64,000 nt of DNA from Paraclostridium hominis (lineage in GTDB: Bacteria > Bacillota > Clostridia > Peptostreptococcales > Peptostreptococcaceae). Both the position numbers and the translations under genes were made by a program. The DNA lies in NCBI RefSeq assembly GCF_014306135.1, contig NZ_JACRWD010000001.1:682001-746000 (forward strand), in the 5' to 3' direction. Positions 43,911-53,403 of the stretch are shown here, one piece after another (the stretch's first letter is position 1; the number at the start of each line of letters is the position of its first letter). The notes under the pieces were generated by a model that was not told the DNA's origin, ran no database searches, and saw only the letters and a program-made list of their open reading frames with translations.

Positions 43911-45762
43911 TGAAAGCAAAAGCATGCCAAAAGGTCGAAGCGGTGGACCTATGGGTGGTATGAGAGGAACAGAAAAAGCAAAAGATTTTAAAGGCACTAT
44001 GAAAAAACTTTTTGATTATCTAAAGCCTTATAGATTATCGATACTAATAGTTATAGTATTTGCAATAGGAAGTTCTGCGTTTTCAATAGTAGGGCCTAAG
44101 ATTTTAGGAAATGCTACTACTGAATTATTTGAAGGAATAGTAAGAAAAATTAGTGGAGAAGGAAATGGCGGAATTAACTTTAACTATATAGGTAAGGTAC
44201 TTACAGGGTTACTAGTACTTTATGTAGTTAGTGCACTTTTCTCATATGTTCAATCATTTATAACATCTGGTATATCACAAAAAGTATCTTATAGATTAAG
44301 AAAAGAAATATCAGAAAAAATAAATCGTATGCCACTTAATTACTTTGATAAAAGAACTCATGGAGAAGTTTTATCTAGAATAACAAATGATATAGACACA
44401 TTAAGCCAAAACTTAAATCAAACGATGACTCAGATAATAACATCAGTAACTACTGTAATAGGAGTTCTTATAATGATGTTATCTATAAGTTGGCAAATGA
44501 CTATAGTGTCATTATTAGTGCTTCCTATGTCAATGATAATAATTTCATTTATTATTAAAAAATCTCAAAAACACTTTAAATCTCAACAAGAATATTTAGG
44601 GCATGTAAATGGGCAAGTAGAAGAGATATATGGTGGACATAATATAGTAAAAGCTTTTAACGGAGAAAATGCAGCAATAAATGAATTTAATCAATTAAAT
44701 GATCAATTATATAATTCAGCTTGGAAGTCACAATTTTTATCAGGTATGATGATGCCGATGATGACATTTATAGGAAATATAGGATATGTTTTAGTATCTA
44801 TATTAGGGGGATATTTTACAATTAAAAAAACTATAGAAGTTGGAGATATATTATCTTTTATACAATATGTAAGAAGCTTTAACCAACCAATAGCACAAGC
44901 TGCTCAAGTTGCTAATATTATGCAATCTATGGCAGCAGCTGCGGAAAGAGCATTTGAGTTTTTAGATGAGGAAGAAGAAGTACAAAATATTGATAAACCT
45001 GTAAGTGTTGAAAATATTAAAGGTGATGTAAGTTTTGAAAATGTGAAATTTGGATATAGTGAAGATAAAATTATAATAAATGATTTTACAACTAATATTA
45101 AAGCAGGGCAAAAAGTAGCAATAGTAGGTCCAACAGGTGCAGGAAAAACTACTATAGTTAAACTATTAATGCGTTTTTATGATGTAAATGACGGAGATAT
45201 ATTAATAGATGGAAACAATATAAAAGATTTTAATAGAAGTGATTTACGTAGCTTATTTGGTATGGTGTTACAAGATACTTGGTTATTTAATGGAAGTATA
45301 ATGGAAAATATAAGATATTCAAAACTTGATGCAAGTGATGAGGAAGTTATAGAAGCAGCTAAATCTGCACATGTTCATCACTTTGTAAAAACTCTTCCAG
45401 ATGGGTACAATATGCAGTTAAATGAAGAGGCTAGTAATGTATCTCAAGGTCAAAAGCAACTTTTAACTATTGCCCGTGCAATTTTAGCAGATCCTAAGAT
45501 ACTTATACTTGATGAAGCTACAAGTTCAGTTGATACTCGTACAGAAGTTCTTATACAAAAAGCTATGGAAAATCTTATGGAAGGTAGAACAAGCTTTATA
45601 ATAGCACATAGACTTTCAACTATAAGAGATGCAGATTTAATATTAGTAATGAAAGATGGAGATATAGTAGAACAAGGTAGTCATGAAGAGTTATTAAAAG
45701 ATGGAGGATTTTATGCATCTTTATATAATAGCCAATTTGAAGAAAGTGAAGAAGTTTGTTAA
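43903..45762 (+). CDS. ABC exporter subunit with catalytic ATPase site
   Basis: I start at 43903 behind AAAGGAGGAACTTG, overlapping the previous gene by 8 nt. The 619-residue half-transporter has a glycine-rich cytoplasmic N-terminus (about 1-25), six membrane helices and an ATPase domain with VGPTGAGKTT, VSQGQKQLLTIARA and ILDEATSSVD with the intact catalytic glutamate. It pairs with the preceding subunit. Confidence 0.94.
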   Translation: MGNESKSMPKGRSGGPMGGMRGTEKAKDFKGTMKKLFDYLKPYRLSILIVIVFAIGSSAFSIVGPKILGNATTELFEGIVRKISGEGNGGINFNYIGKVLTGLLVLYVVSALFSYVQSFITSGISQKVSYRLRKEISEKINRMPLNYFDKRTHGEVLSRITNDIDTLSQNLNQTMTQIITSVTTVIGVLIMMLSISWQMTIVSLLVLPMSMIIISFIIKKSQKHFKSQQEYLGHVNGQVEEIYGGHNIVKAFNGENAAINEFNQLNDQLYNSAWKSQFLSGMMMPMMTFIGNIGYVLVSILGGYFTIKKTIEVGDILSFIQYVRSFNQPIAQAAQVANIMQSMAAAAERAFEFLDEEEEVQNIDKPVSVENIKGDVSFENVKFGYSEDKIIINDFTTNIKAGQKVAIVGPTGAGKTTIVKLLMRFYDVNDGDILIDGNNIKDFNRSDLRSLFGMVLQDTWLFNGSIMENIRYSKLDASDEEVIEAAKSAHVHHFVKTLPDGYNMQLNEEASNVSQGQKQLLTIARAILADPKILILDEATSSVDTRTEVLIQKAMENLMEGRTSFIIAHRLSTIRDADLILVMKDGDIVEQGSHEELLKDGGFYASLYNSQFEESEEVC

Positions 45763-45802
45763 AAAATAGCAGATAAAAATATTGTAATGTAGATATAAGT
45801 GT

Positions 45803-45844
45803 GTTACACTAAATTTAACATTAATAAATGTTAAATTTAGTAAC
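45803..45844 (+). ncRNA. Leader hairpin upstream of the cold-shock gene
   Basis: A perfect 14-bp stem (45809-45822 with 45827-45840), AATA loop, extended by GTTA/TAAC after a 2-nt bulge. It ends about 8 nt before the AGGAGG ribosome site and has no T tract, so it looks like a 5' leader structure and less like a terminator for the exporter operon. Confidence 0.6.
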
Positions 45845-45866
45845 AAGGTTTTAGGAGGATTCCGAA

Positions 45867-46070
45867 ATGATGAATGGAATAGTTAAATGGTTCAACAATG
45901 AGAAAGGGTTTGGATTTATATCTGTAGAAGGTGGAGATGATGTATTCGTACATTTCTCAGCTATACAAAAAGAAGGATTCAAATCTTTAGAAGAAGGTCA
46001 AACAGTTAACTTTGAAATAGTTGAAGGAGCAAGAGGACCTCAAGCTGCTAACGTAACTATAGCAGAATAA
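45867..46070 (+). CDS. Cold-shock protein (CspA/CspB family)
   Basis: The 67-residue single cold-shock domain has both RNA-binding motifs, KGFGFI and VFVHF, and the typical start MNGIVKWFN. It binds single-stranded RNA and DNA as an RNA chaperone. AGGAGGATT lies 8 nt before the ATG. The long leader hairpin may control its translation. Confidence 0.96.
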   Translation: MMNGIVKWFNNEKGFGFISVEGGDDVFVHFSAIQKEGFKSLEEGQTVNFEIVEGARGPQAANVTIAE

Positions 46071-46102
46071 TTGAGTTTATATATAAAACACAATTAAGAA
46101 AT

Positions 46103-46132
46103 AAAACTAGAGAATATTCTCTAGTTTTTTTA
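46103..46132 (+). terminator. Rho-independent terminator
   Basis: A perfect 26-bp palindrome (AAAACTAGAGAAT with its complement) followed by T residues, after the cold-shock gene. Confidence 0.9.
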
Positions 46133-46265
46133 TTGAAAGTATTTGTTTTTTCATTATTGTTACATTTATGTGACGATTTTGTTACACAATTATGATAGAA
46201 TTAATTTAGGGTATAAACGAGAAAAAAGTAGAATTACGGATATTTACGACAAAAGGAGATAGTTT

Positions 46266-48104
46266 ATGTGTGGGCACGTATTTATATACAATAAAAAAGG
46301 AAAAGTAGATAAAAATTTATTAGAGGAAATGAATCAAAAAATACATCATAGAGGACCAGATGATACGGGGTATTTTGTAAAAGATAATGTAGGATTTGGA
46401 TTTAAAAGATTAAGTATAATAGATTTAGCTCATGGGCATCAGCCATTTAATAAAAAAGAAAGAACTATAATATTTAATGGGGAAATATACAATCACGAGT
46501 CATTAAGAGAAGATCTTATAAAAAAAGGATATGAATTTTCAACAGGTTCAGATACTGAGGTTTTATTAACTTCATATATAGAAAATGGTAAAAATGCAGT
46601 TAAAGACTTAAGAGGTATGTTTGCATTTGTAATATATGATGAGACTACAAACACTATATTTGGAGCAAGAGACCATTTTGGTATAAAACCGTTATACTAT
46701 ACTGAAAATGAAGATTATATAGCATTTTCTTCTGAATATAAAGCATTAATGCCAATAGTAAAAGATAAAAGTGTAGACAATAAGAGTTTACAAAATTATT
46801 TATCTTTCCAATATGTTCCAAATTATAAAACTATGATGGAAAGTATAAAAAAAGTTCCTAATGGTACTTGCTTTACTATAGAAAATAATAAAATAAAATT
46901 TGAAAAGTACTTTGAAGCTAATTTTACAAATAAAAGAGAAGTTACAAAAGAAGATGTATACAATATATTAAATGATTCTGTAAAGCATCATATGATATCT
47001 AATGTTGAAGTTGGTACATTTTTATCAGGAGGTATCGATTCAACTATAATAGCTAGTTTAGCATCTAAAATAAATCCTAAAATAAAATCTTTCTCTGTAG
47101 GATTTGAAGTAGATGGATATAATGAATTAAAAGTAGCTAAAAAAACAGCAGATGCATTAAATATAGAAAACATACAAATAAGAGTAACGCAAAAAGATTA
47201 TATAAAAGCATTACCTCAAGTTATATATAACTTAGATGATCCATTAGCAGATCCATCTTGTGTAGGTATATATTTCTTATCAAAAGAAGCTAGAAAACAT
47301 GTAACTGTTGTTTTATCTGGAGAAGGTGCAGATGAATTTTTCGCAGGATACAATATATATAAAGAATATAATAGTGTTAAACCATTTTTAGGATTACCTT
47401 CTGGAATGAATCGTGCTTTAAATAAAATATTTGCAAAAATGCCAGAATTAAGAGGTAAAAACTATTTATTAAGAGCAACAACTCCGTTAGAGAAAAGATA
47501 TATAGGAAATGCTAAAATATTTGAAAATAAAGAAGTTAAGAATATAATCCATAGTTATGATGAAAATAATACATATAGCAATTTATTAAAACCACTATAT
47601 GCAGATTGCAAAAAGAAAAACTATGATTATGTAACAACAATGCAAGATATTGATATAAACACTTGGTTAGAAGGCGACATTTTATTAAAAGGAGATAAAA
47701 TGTCAATGGCATCATCTATAGAACTTAGAGTTCCATTTTTAGATAAAGAAGTATTTGAAGTTGCTAAAAATTTAAGATTAGATCAAAAAATAAGCAGTAA
47801 AAATACAAAAGTTCTATTAAGAGAAGCTTTTAAAGATATTGTACCACCTCATATGGTAGAAAAGAAAAAATTAGGATTCCCTACACCTATAAGAGTATGG
47901 TTAAAAGATGACTTAGGAAAATATGTAAGAAATGTTATAAATACATCAAAAACAGATGATATTATAAACAAGGAATATGCTATAAATTTACTAGATGAAC
48001 ATATAAGAGGAGATAAAGATAACTCAAGAAAAGTTTGGACAATATTTGTATTCTGTTTATGGCATCAAATATTTATAGAAGGAATTAGTGTAGATTCTTT
48101 ATAA
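46266..48104 (+). CDS. asnB: Asparagine synthase (glutamine-hydrolysing)
   Basis: The 612-residue enzyme makes asparagine from aspartate, glutamine and ATP. The class II glutaminase nucleophile C2 follows the initiator methionine (MCGHVF), with RGPDDTG, FNGEIYNH and GSDTEVLL in the amidase domain. The synthase domain has the ATP pyrophosphatase motif SGGIDST, and VLSGEGADEFFAGY. It starts behind AAAAGGAG. The 135-nt upstream gap has two TTGTTACA-type elements (about 46157 and 46179) that could be operator half-sites; no T-box is visible. Confidence 0.95.
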   Translation: MCGHVFIYNKKGKVDKNLLEEMNQKIHHRGPDDTGYFVKDNVGFGFKRLSIIDLAHGHQPFNKKERTIIFNGEIYNHESLREDLIKKGYEFSTGSDTEVLLTSYIENGKNAVKDLRGMFAFVIYDETTNTIFGARDHFGIKPLYYTENEDYIAFSSEYKALMPIVKDKSVDNKSLQNYLSFQYVPNYKTMMESIKKVPNGTCFTIENNKIKFEKYFEANFTNKREVTKEDVYNILNDSVKHHMISNVEVGTFLSGGIDSTIIASLASKINPKIKSFSVGFEVDGYNELKVAKKTADALNIENIQIRVTQKDYIKALPQVIYNLDDPLADPSCVGIYFLSKEARKHVTVVLSGEGADEFFAGYNIYKEYNSVKPFLGLPSGMNRALNKIFAKMPELRGKNYLLRATTPLEKRYIGNAKIFENKEVKNIIHSYDENNTYSNLLKPLYADCKKKNYDYVTTMQDIDINTWLEGDILLKGDKMSMASSIELRVPFLDKEVFEVAKNLRLDQKISSKNTKVLLREAFKDIVPPHMVEKKKLGFPTPIRVWLKDDLGKYVRNVINTSKTDDIINKEYAINLLDEHIRGDKDNSRKVWTIFVFCLWHQIFIEGISVDSL

Positions 48105-48123
48105 ATGAAAGAAGGATATAAAA

Positions 48124-48813
48124 GTGAAAAGAATATTAATAGTTGAAGATGAAGAAAATATATCAGATATACTTTCATATTCTTTAAAAAAAGAAGGGTA
48201 TGAAACTAAAATTGCAGATACAGGTAAAAAAGCACTTGAATTAATTTCAAGTTTTAAACCTAACTTAATAATACTAGATTTAATGCTACCTGATATGAAT
48301 GGACTTGATATATGCAAAGATATTACAACTATGTATTCTATACCTATAATAATGCTAACTGCAAAATCAGATACTATAGACAAAGTTTTAGGTTTAGAAT
48401 TAGGAGCAGATGATTATATAACAAAGCCCTTTAACATAAGGGAAGTAATAGCAAGAGTTAAATCTATATTTAGAAGAATAAATTTATTATCGGATAATAT
48501 TAAAACTGATATAGAGATAGTAAAGTTAGATAATGGTTTAGAAGTGAATAAAAAAGAAATGAAAGTAAGAGTAGATAATGAAATTATACATTTAACTAGT
48601 AAAGAATATGAACTCCTTTTATATTTTGTTGATAACATAAACACAGTACTAACAAGAGCCCAATTACTTGATAATATATGGGGAATAAGTTTTGAATGTG
48701 AAAGTAGGACGGTAGATACACATATTCAAAGGCTTAGAAAAAAGCTTGGAAAGTATAATTGTATAGAAACAGTAATAGGAACAGGCTATAAATTGTCTAG
48801 TAATAAAATATAA
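48124..48813 (+). CDS. OmpR-family response regulator
   Basis: The 229-residue protein starts with GTG behind GAAGGAT. The receiver domain has the phosphoacceptor D52 in ILDLMLPDMNG, T79 and K103 (in ITKPF); the C-terminal winged helix has LTSKEYELLLYF and the recognition helix RTVDTHIQRLRKKLG. It works with the histidine kinase 2 nt downstream. It starts 19 nt after asnB and may receive read-through. Confidence 0.95.
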   Translation: MKRILIVEDEENISDILSYSLKKEGYETKIADTGKKALELISSFKPNLIILDLMLPDMNGLDICKDITTMYSIPIIMLTAKSDTIDKVLGLELGADDYITKPFNIREVIARVKSIFRRINLLSDNIKTDIEIVKLDNGLEVNKKEMKVRVDNEIIHLTSKEYELLLYFVDNINTVLTRAQLLDNIWGISFECESRTVDTHIQRLRKKLGKYNCIETVIGTGYKLSSNKI

Positions 48814-48815
48814 AT

Positions 48816-50270
48816 ATGAATAAATCCATAACTAACAAAATTATGATGTTTTTCTTGGTTATAATATTCTTTGTTATATTTTCTATAGTAATGTATAGTA
48901 ATTCTTCGCTTAATAAAATAGTAGAATATTTAATAGACAATGAAATAAAAGAAACTACAAAAAGTATAAATTTATATTTAGATCAATATTTTAAGTTAAA
49001 TAAGATGGAATTTAATAAAGTTGCTTTTGTTGCAGAAAGCAATGATATATCTAGGGATTTAACTTATAGATTGGATAAAACTGTATATATATATAATAAT
49101 AGATGCCGATTGGTATATCCAAAAGCAGGAAAACATAAAATTCCTAAATTAACTAAAGATGTAAATAATGCTAGAAATGGAGAACTATCATACACTATAG
49201 AGTATAAAGACGATAAAGCGTTAGTTTATGTTTCTTACCCTATTTTAAAAGATGATAAGTTTATAGGTATGATAAGATTTGTAAGTGATTATACTCCATT
49301 TTTTGAACAAACTAAATCATTTGTTAGAAAAATATTAGTATTTTCTATAATTATATTTGCTGTAAGCATCATTATTGCATATATAATATCAAAGCAAATA
49401 ACTATGCCTATAAAAAAATTAGCAAATAAAACTAAAGAAATTACAAATGGAAATTTTGATGTTGATATAAATATAAAGTCTGAAGATGAATTAGGAATAC
49501 TTGCTTCGGATTTTAATAATATGGTAGAAACTATAAAGATGCAGATAAAAACTATAGAAAATGATAGAGATAATTTACGTGAATTATCAGAAAAGCAAAA
49601 GAAATTTTTTGATAATGTTACACATGAATTAAAAACTCCTATGACTACCATAATTGGATATAGTGAAATAATAAAAGATAATCAATTTAGTGATGAAGAA
49701 TTTTTTAATAAAGGTATAAATAGAATAATATCAGAATCTAATAGATTAAATAGAATGATAGTTCAATTATTAGATATATCAAAAAATACTAATAAGGATT
49801 TTGATTATGAACTAAAAAAATTAAATTTATCTAATATTATTATAAATATGTGCGAAGATATGACTCACAAAGCCAAAAAGTATAATATGAGTATAGATGT
49901 AGATGTAGAAGAAAAGATAAAAATAATAGCAAATGAAGATAAAATAAAAGAAATTATAATAAATTTAATAGATAATTCTATAAAGTATGGACAGGTAAAC
50001 TCTACTATATATGTTAGGGCTCATGTAAATAGTAAGTATGTTGATATTTCTGTCACAGATAGTGGTGAGGGAATTGAAGAAAATGAAATAGCCAATATAT
50101 TATCACCTTTTTATAGAGTATCTAAAAGTGAATCAAGAGAATTAGGTAGCACTGGTTTAGGTCTTGCTATTGTAAAATCTATAGTAGATAGTTACAATGG
50201 CAAGATAGATATAAAAAGTGAAGTTAATAAAGGAACTAAAGTTTCTATAAAACTTCCTACAATAAGTTAA
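48816..50270 (+). CDS. Membrane sensor histidine kinase
   Basis: The 484-residue kinase has helices at about 9-27 and 171-191 that enclose an extracellular sensor domain of about 140 residues (dCache- or PAS-like, inferred), then HAMP (about 192-245), a dimerisation domain with H270 in NVTHELKTPMTT, and an ATPase domain with N-box NLIDNSIKYG, DSGEGIEENE and STGLGLAIVK. Partner of the preceding regulator. Confidence 0.95.
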   Translation: MNKSITNKIMMFFLVIIFFVIFSIVMYSNSSLNKIVEYLIDNEIKETTKSINLYLDQYFKLNKMEFNKVAFVAESNDISRDLTYRLDKTVYIYNNRCRLVYPKAGKHKIPKLTKDVNNARNGELSYTIEYKDDKALVYVSYPILKDDKFIGMIRFVSDYTPFFEQTKSFVRKILVFSIIIFAVSIIIAYIISKQITMPIKKLANKTKEITNGNFDVDINIKSEDELGILASDFNNMVETIKMQIKTIENDRDNLRELSEKQKKFFDNVTHELKTPMTTIIGYSEIIKDNQFSDEEFFNKGINRIISESNRLNRMIVQLLDISKNTNKDFDYELKKLNLSNIIINMCEDMTHKAKKYNMSIDVDVEEKIKIIANEDKIKEIIINLIDNSIKYGQVNSTIYVRAHVNSKYVDISVTDSGEGIEENEIANILSPFYRVSKSESRELGSTGLGLAIVKSIVDSYNGKIDIKSEVNKGTKVSIKLPTIS

Positions 50271-50283
50271 GGAGATATATGTA

Positions 50284-51414
50284 ATGCTAAAAAATGTAAA
50301 GCAAGATATAAAGAATATAACACTTTTACTTTTTATTGTAGGAATTCTTTCGCTTATTATATATATGAGTGTATACTCAAACAAAGAATACACTAAAAAT
50401 GTAAACTTAGATATAGAAACGTATAATTACAAAAAAAGTAAAGATATAAATAAAAATGAAACTATAAAATTAAAATCTGTAATACCTGTAAAAGATTATA
50501 TTTTAGATATGAAGTTTGATGGAGATAATTTAGTAGCAATAAGTGATCATATATCAAATGATAAAAGAGGTATCAATGTATATAATATAGATATAGCTGA
50601 TAAAAGTATTACAAATTTATATACTTTAAATGGTAATGGTTTTGCTATGTATAATAGTGGAAGTATATCACCTTCGAGGGAAATAATAGTTTATGATACT
50701 GTTGATAGTAAAAAACCAGATAAATTAAATAGTGTTATATATAACATAGAAGATGGTAGTAGAGTAACTTTAGATTATTATTTTAATTTATTAGGATGGA
50801 TGCCAGATAGTAGTGGTTTTTATGGATATAAAAAAGATAAATTATTTTTATATAACATAGATGAACAAAAAATTACTAAAAAATTTGATTTGAAAAATTA
50901 TGGATATATAGATAAAATTGCTTTTTCACAAGATGGAACAAAATTATATACATTAAGCATACCTAAAGATGAAATATGTATATATGATTTAAATAGTAAG
51001 CTAATTAAAAAGATAAAATCCATAAAATTTATATATGATTTTGAGGTTATCGATGATGAACATTTAATAGTTGAGACTATTAATTCATCAGATAAGAGTT
51101 TGCTTTTATATAATTTAAAAGATAATACTAAAAAAACAATTAGTGGTATACATCTAGATGAAATGTACTTAAGTAAAGATAAACGTAAGTTAATAACAGT
51201 TTATTATACTGGAAATAATGAGAGTACTATAGATATTTATGATATAAATTTTTATAATGGTTCTATAGATTTTTACAAATTAGGAAGTATACCTATGATT
51301 AGAGGAATTCCATATGTAGACATGAATGATAAAAATAAATTAGCATATTTTATACCAGGAACTAATTATAATGAAAGTGAAATATATATTTATGATATAG
51401 TAAATAAAAAGTGA
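50284..51414 (+). CDS. Membrane-anchored propeller-like protein linked to the two-component system
   Basis: The 376-residue protein has an N-terminal membrane anchor (about 13-33) and an extracytoplasmic domain with repeats of beta-blade type, such as GWMPDSSGFYGYKKDKLFLYN and IAFSQDGTKLYTLSIP, resembling TolB or WD40-like propellers. It starts 13 nt after the kinase gene behind AAGGAGATAT, so it is the third gene of the signalling operon and may be an accessory sensor or an output. The function is unknown. Its TGA stop lies inside the terminator stem. Confidence 0.8.
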   Translation: MLKNVKQDIKNITLLLFIVGILSLIIYMSVYSNKEYTKNVNLDIETYNYKKSKDINKNETIKLKSVIPVKDYILDMKFDGDNLVAISDHISNDKRGINVYNIDIADKSITNLYTLNGNGFAMYNSGSISPSREIIVYDTVDSKKPDKLNSVIYNIEDGSRVTLDYYFNLLGWMPDSSGFYGYKKDKLFLYNIDEQKITKKFDLKNYGYIDKIAFSQDGTKLYTLSIPKDEICIYDLNSKLIKKIKSIKFIYDFEVIDDEHLIVETINSSDKSLLLYNLKDNTKKTISGIHLDEMYLSKDKRKLITVYYTGNNESTIDIYDINFYNGSIDFYKLGSIPMIRGIPYVDMNDKNKLAYFIPGTNYNESEIYIYDIVNKK

Positions 51415-51442
51415 CAACTCAATTGAGTTGTCACTTTTTATT
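51406..51442 (+). terminator. Rho-independent terminator overlapping the stop codon
   Basis: A perfect 34-bp palindrome (AAAAAGTGACAACTCAA with its complement) ending in T5 and TATTT. Confidence 0.92.
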
Positions 51443-51735
51443 TATCTATTTTAGATGTAACTTATTTTTATTCTAGATACTTAAAATATAGTTTGGTTTA
51501 ATTATGTGATTGACTTAAAATAAAATTTATATCATATTCATTATAATAACTTTATTCAAGTATATTTAAAAAAGCAAATAAGCTTAAACATATTAAATAA
51601 ATTTAATTAGTATAGTTACATTACAATTATGTAATATATATTGATATAAAAAAGTATTAGGAGTAAAATGATATTAACTTATAACTTAACTTAAGTAAAA
51701 TTTAAAATTTGCTTACAACTTAAGGAGATTGTGGT
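51443..51735. other. Intergenic region before the VTT-family gene
   Basis: AT-rich stretch without a credible gene. It contains a small palindrome ATTACA-ATTA-TGTAAT (51620-51635), an eight-codon reading frame with an AGGAG site (51668-51694) and an imperfect hairpin before the ribosome site (about 51693-51716). Confidence 0.5.
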
Positions 51736-52311
51736 ATGGAACATATAGAAGCATTATTTACATTAGCTAGAGACAATTACATATTAGTATTTATAATAGG
51801 CACTTTTGCAAGTTTTCTAGAAAGCTTTATACCAGCTCTTCCTCTTATGGGGATTGTTGTTGCAAATAGCATGATGTTAGGATGGGGATTTGGGCTTTTA
51901 GCATCTACTATAGGATCTTGCGGAGGAACTTATCTGCTTTTCTTATTATCAAATAAGTGCGGACATTTTAAACTGTTTAAAAAGATAGAAAATAATAAAA
52001 CTGATAAAGTTATAAAATGGGTAAAAGAACAAGGATTTGCTACTTTGTTTATTGCTTATTCTTGCCCATTTATACCAGGATGTTTAGTCACTATAGCTTG
52101 TGGTATATCAGGTAAAGATGCTACAAGTTTTGTACCTGCAATGACAAGTGGAAGAATAGTAATGTTTTTAGTTGCTAGTTATATTGGAAATGATTTAATA
52201 GGATTTATCCATAGTCCTATGAAAATTATATTTGTGTCATTATTAGTATTAACTTCTTTTTTAGTAGGAAGAAAAATAAACTCTAAAATTGAAACTAAAC
52301 ATAATAATTAG
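51736..52311 (+). CDS. VTT (DedA/TVP38-like) membrane protein
   Basis: The 191-residue protein has the VTT domain layout: a re-entrant first part with FIGTFASFLESFIPALPLMGIVVANS, GSCGGTYLLFLLSNKCG, and later FIPGCLVTIACGISG with the conserved glycine-proline turns. The family includes lipid scramblase-like and undecaprenyl phosphate recycling proteins. AAGGAG precedes the ATG. Confidence 0.88.
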   Translation: MEHIEALFTLARDNYILVFIIGTFASFLESFIPALPLMGIVVANSMMLGWGFGLLASTIGSCGGTYLLFLLSNKCGHFKLFKKIENNKTDKVIKWVKEQGFATLFIAYSCPFIPGCLVTIACGISGKDATSFVPAMTSGRIVMFLVASYIGNDLIGFIHSPMKIIFVSLLVLTSFLVGRKINSKIETKHNN

Positions 52312-52319
52312 CATAAATT

Positions 52320-52362
52320 AAAGACCGTTTAATAATATATTATTAGACGGTCTTTAATTTAT
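52320..52362 (+). terminator. Long palindromic terminator
   Basis: A 36-nt palindrome (52320-52355) with 17 pairs including one G-U and almost no loop, followed by AATTT. The outer AAAGACCGT arms carry the GC pairs. Confidence 0.75.
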
Positions 52363-52405
52363 ATAATAAAAATATTGATTACGAAAAACATAAGGGGGAT
52401 TTTAC

Positions 52406-53260
52406 ATGATACAAACTAATAAAGATAAGGTTGTTAAATGGTCAGTACAAGGCAAGATACATCATCCATTAGCATCAAGTTATAAAGTAACTCACGAGGG
52501 AAAGCCAGTTATACTTCCATCAACAGGTGGGATATCATATAATGTTAAAGTAGGAGATTGTGTATATGGATTAGCTGGAGATCATATAGAACCAGGGGTA
52601 TCTATAAGAAATGAGGATAATAGAGAGAGTAATGCGTTGATGACTTTTTCATGTATAGGAAATGAAGCAAAAGTTGTTAGTGGAGATGCTAAAGGTGCTA
52701 AGGGATATGTTACAGGAATGCATGGGGGTATAGAACATGTACTTGTTCATTTTGATGATGAAACAATAGAAAATTTAGCTATAGATGATAAGATAATGAT
52801 AAAGGCATATGGACAAGGGTTAAAATTAGAGGGATATGATGATATACATGTAATGAGTATAGATCCTAATTTATTTGAGAAAATAGGTATATATGAAAAA
52901 AATGGTAAGATACAAGTTCCAGTTGTTGCTAAAATACCACCATATTTAATGGGTTCAGGTATAGGATCAAGTAATGCATATACTGGTGATTATGATATAA
53001 TGACAGCTGATTTTGAGGAAATTAAAAGGCTCGGTCTTGATAAGTTAAGATTTGGAGATATAGTATTACTTGAAGATTGTGATAATACATATGGAAGAGG
53101 ATATTTAAAAGGTGCTGTTAGTATAGGCATTATAGTTCACAGTGATTGTGTAACATTAGGTCATGGACCTGGAGTTACTACTATTATGGTTAGTAAAACT
53201 TCTTTAATAGAAGGAGTTATAGATGAGAATGCAAATATAGTTAATTATATTGAAAAATAA
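52406..53260 (+). CDS. DUF4438 family protein
   Basis: The 284-residue soluble protein matches the DUF4438 family of anaerobes and thermophiles (LPSTGGISYNVKVGD, GDHIEPGVS, KGAKGYVTGMHGGIEHVLVHF, PPYLMGSGIGSS, GRGYLKGAVSIGIIVHSDC, GHGPGVTTIM). Function unknown; the conserved histidines and glycine-rich loops suggest a binding or catalytic cleft. Single gene behind AAGGGGG with its own terminator. Confidence 0.85.
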   Translation: MIQTNKDKVVKWSVQGKIHHPLASSYKVTHEGKPVILPSTGGISYNVKVGDCVYGLAGDHIEPGVSIRNEDNRESNALMTFSCIGNEAKVVSGDAKGAKGYVTGMHGGIEHVLVHFDDETIENLAIDDKIMIKAYGQGLKLEGYDDIHVMSIDPNLFEKIGIYEKNGKIQVPVVAKIPPYLMGSGIGSSNAYTGDYDIMTADFEEIKRLGLDKLRFGDIVLLEDCDNTYGRGYLKGAVSIGIIVHSDCVTLGHGPGVTTIMVSKTSLIEGVIDENANIVNYIEK

Positions 53261-53302
53261 GTTAGTAATAGATAATTATTAAAGTTTAGTGAAACTATGT
53301 AT

Positions 53303-53342
53303 GGGTATAAAAATAGTATAATATTTTATGCCCTTTTTATTT
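53303..53342 (+). terminator. Rho-independent terminator
   Basis: A 10-bp stem GGGTATAAAA/TTTTATGCCC with one T-G pair and an 11-nt loop, followed by TTTTTATTTT. Confidence 0.8.
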
Positions 53343-53403
53343 TGCATAAAATATTAAATAAAGATAAAAAATAAAGTTGAAAAATACTTAGGAGGATATA
53401 AAT

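Noticed and set aside
46131..46265. T-box leader before asnB
   Set aside because: The gap is only 135 nt, and no specifier loop or TGGNACCGCG-type box is visible.
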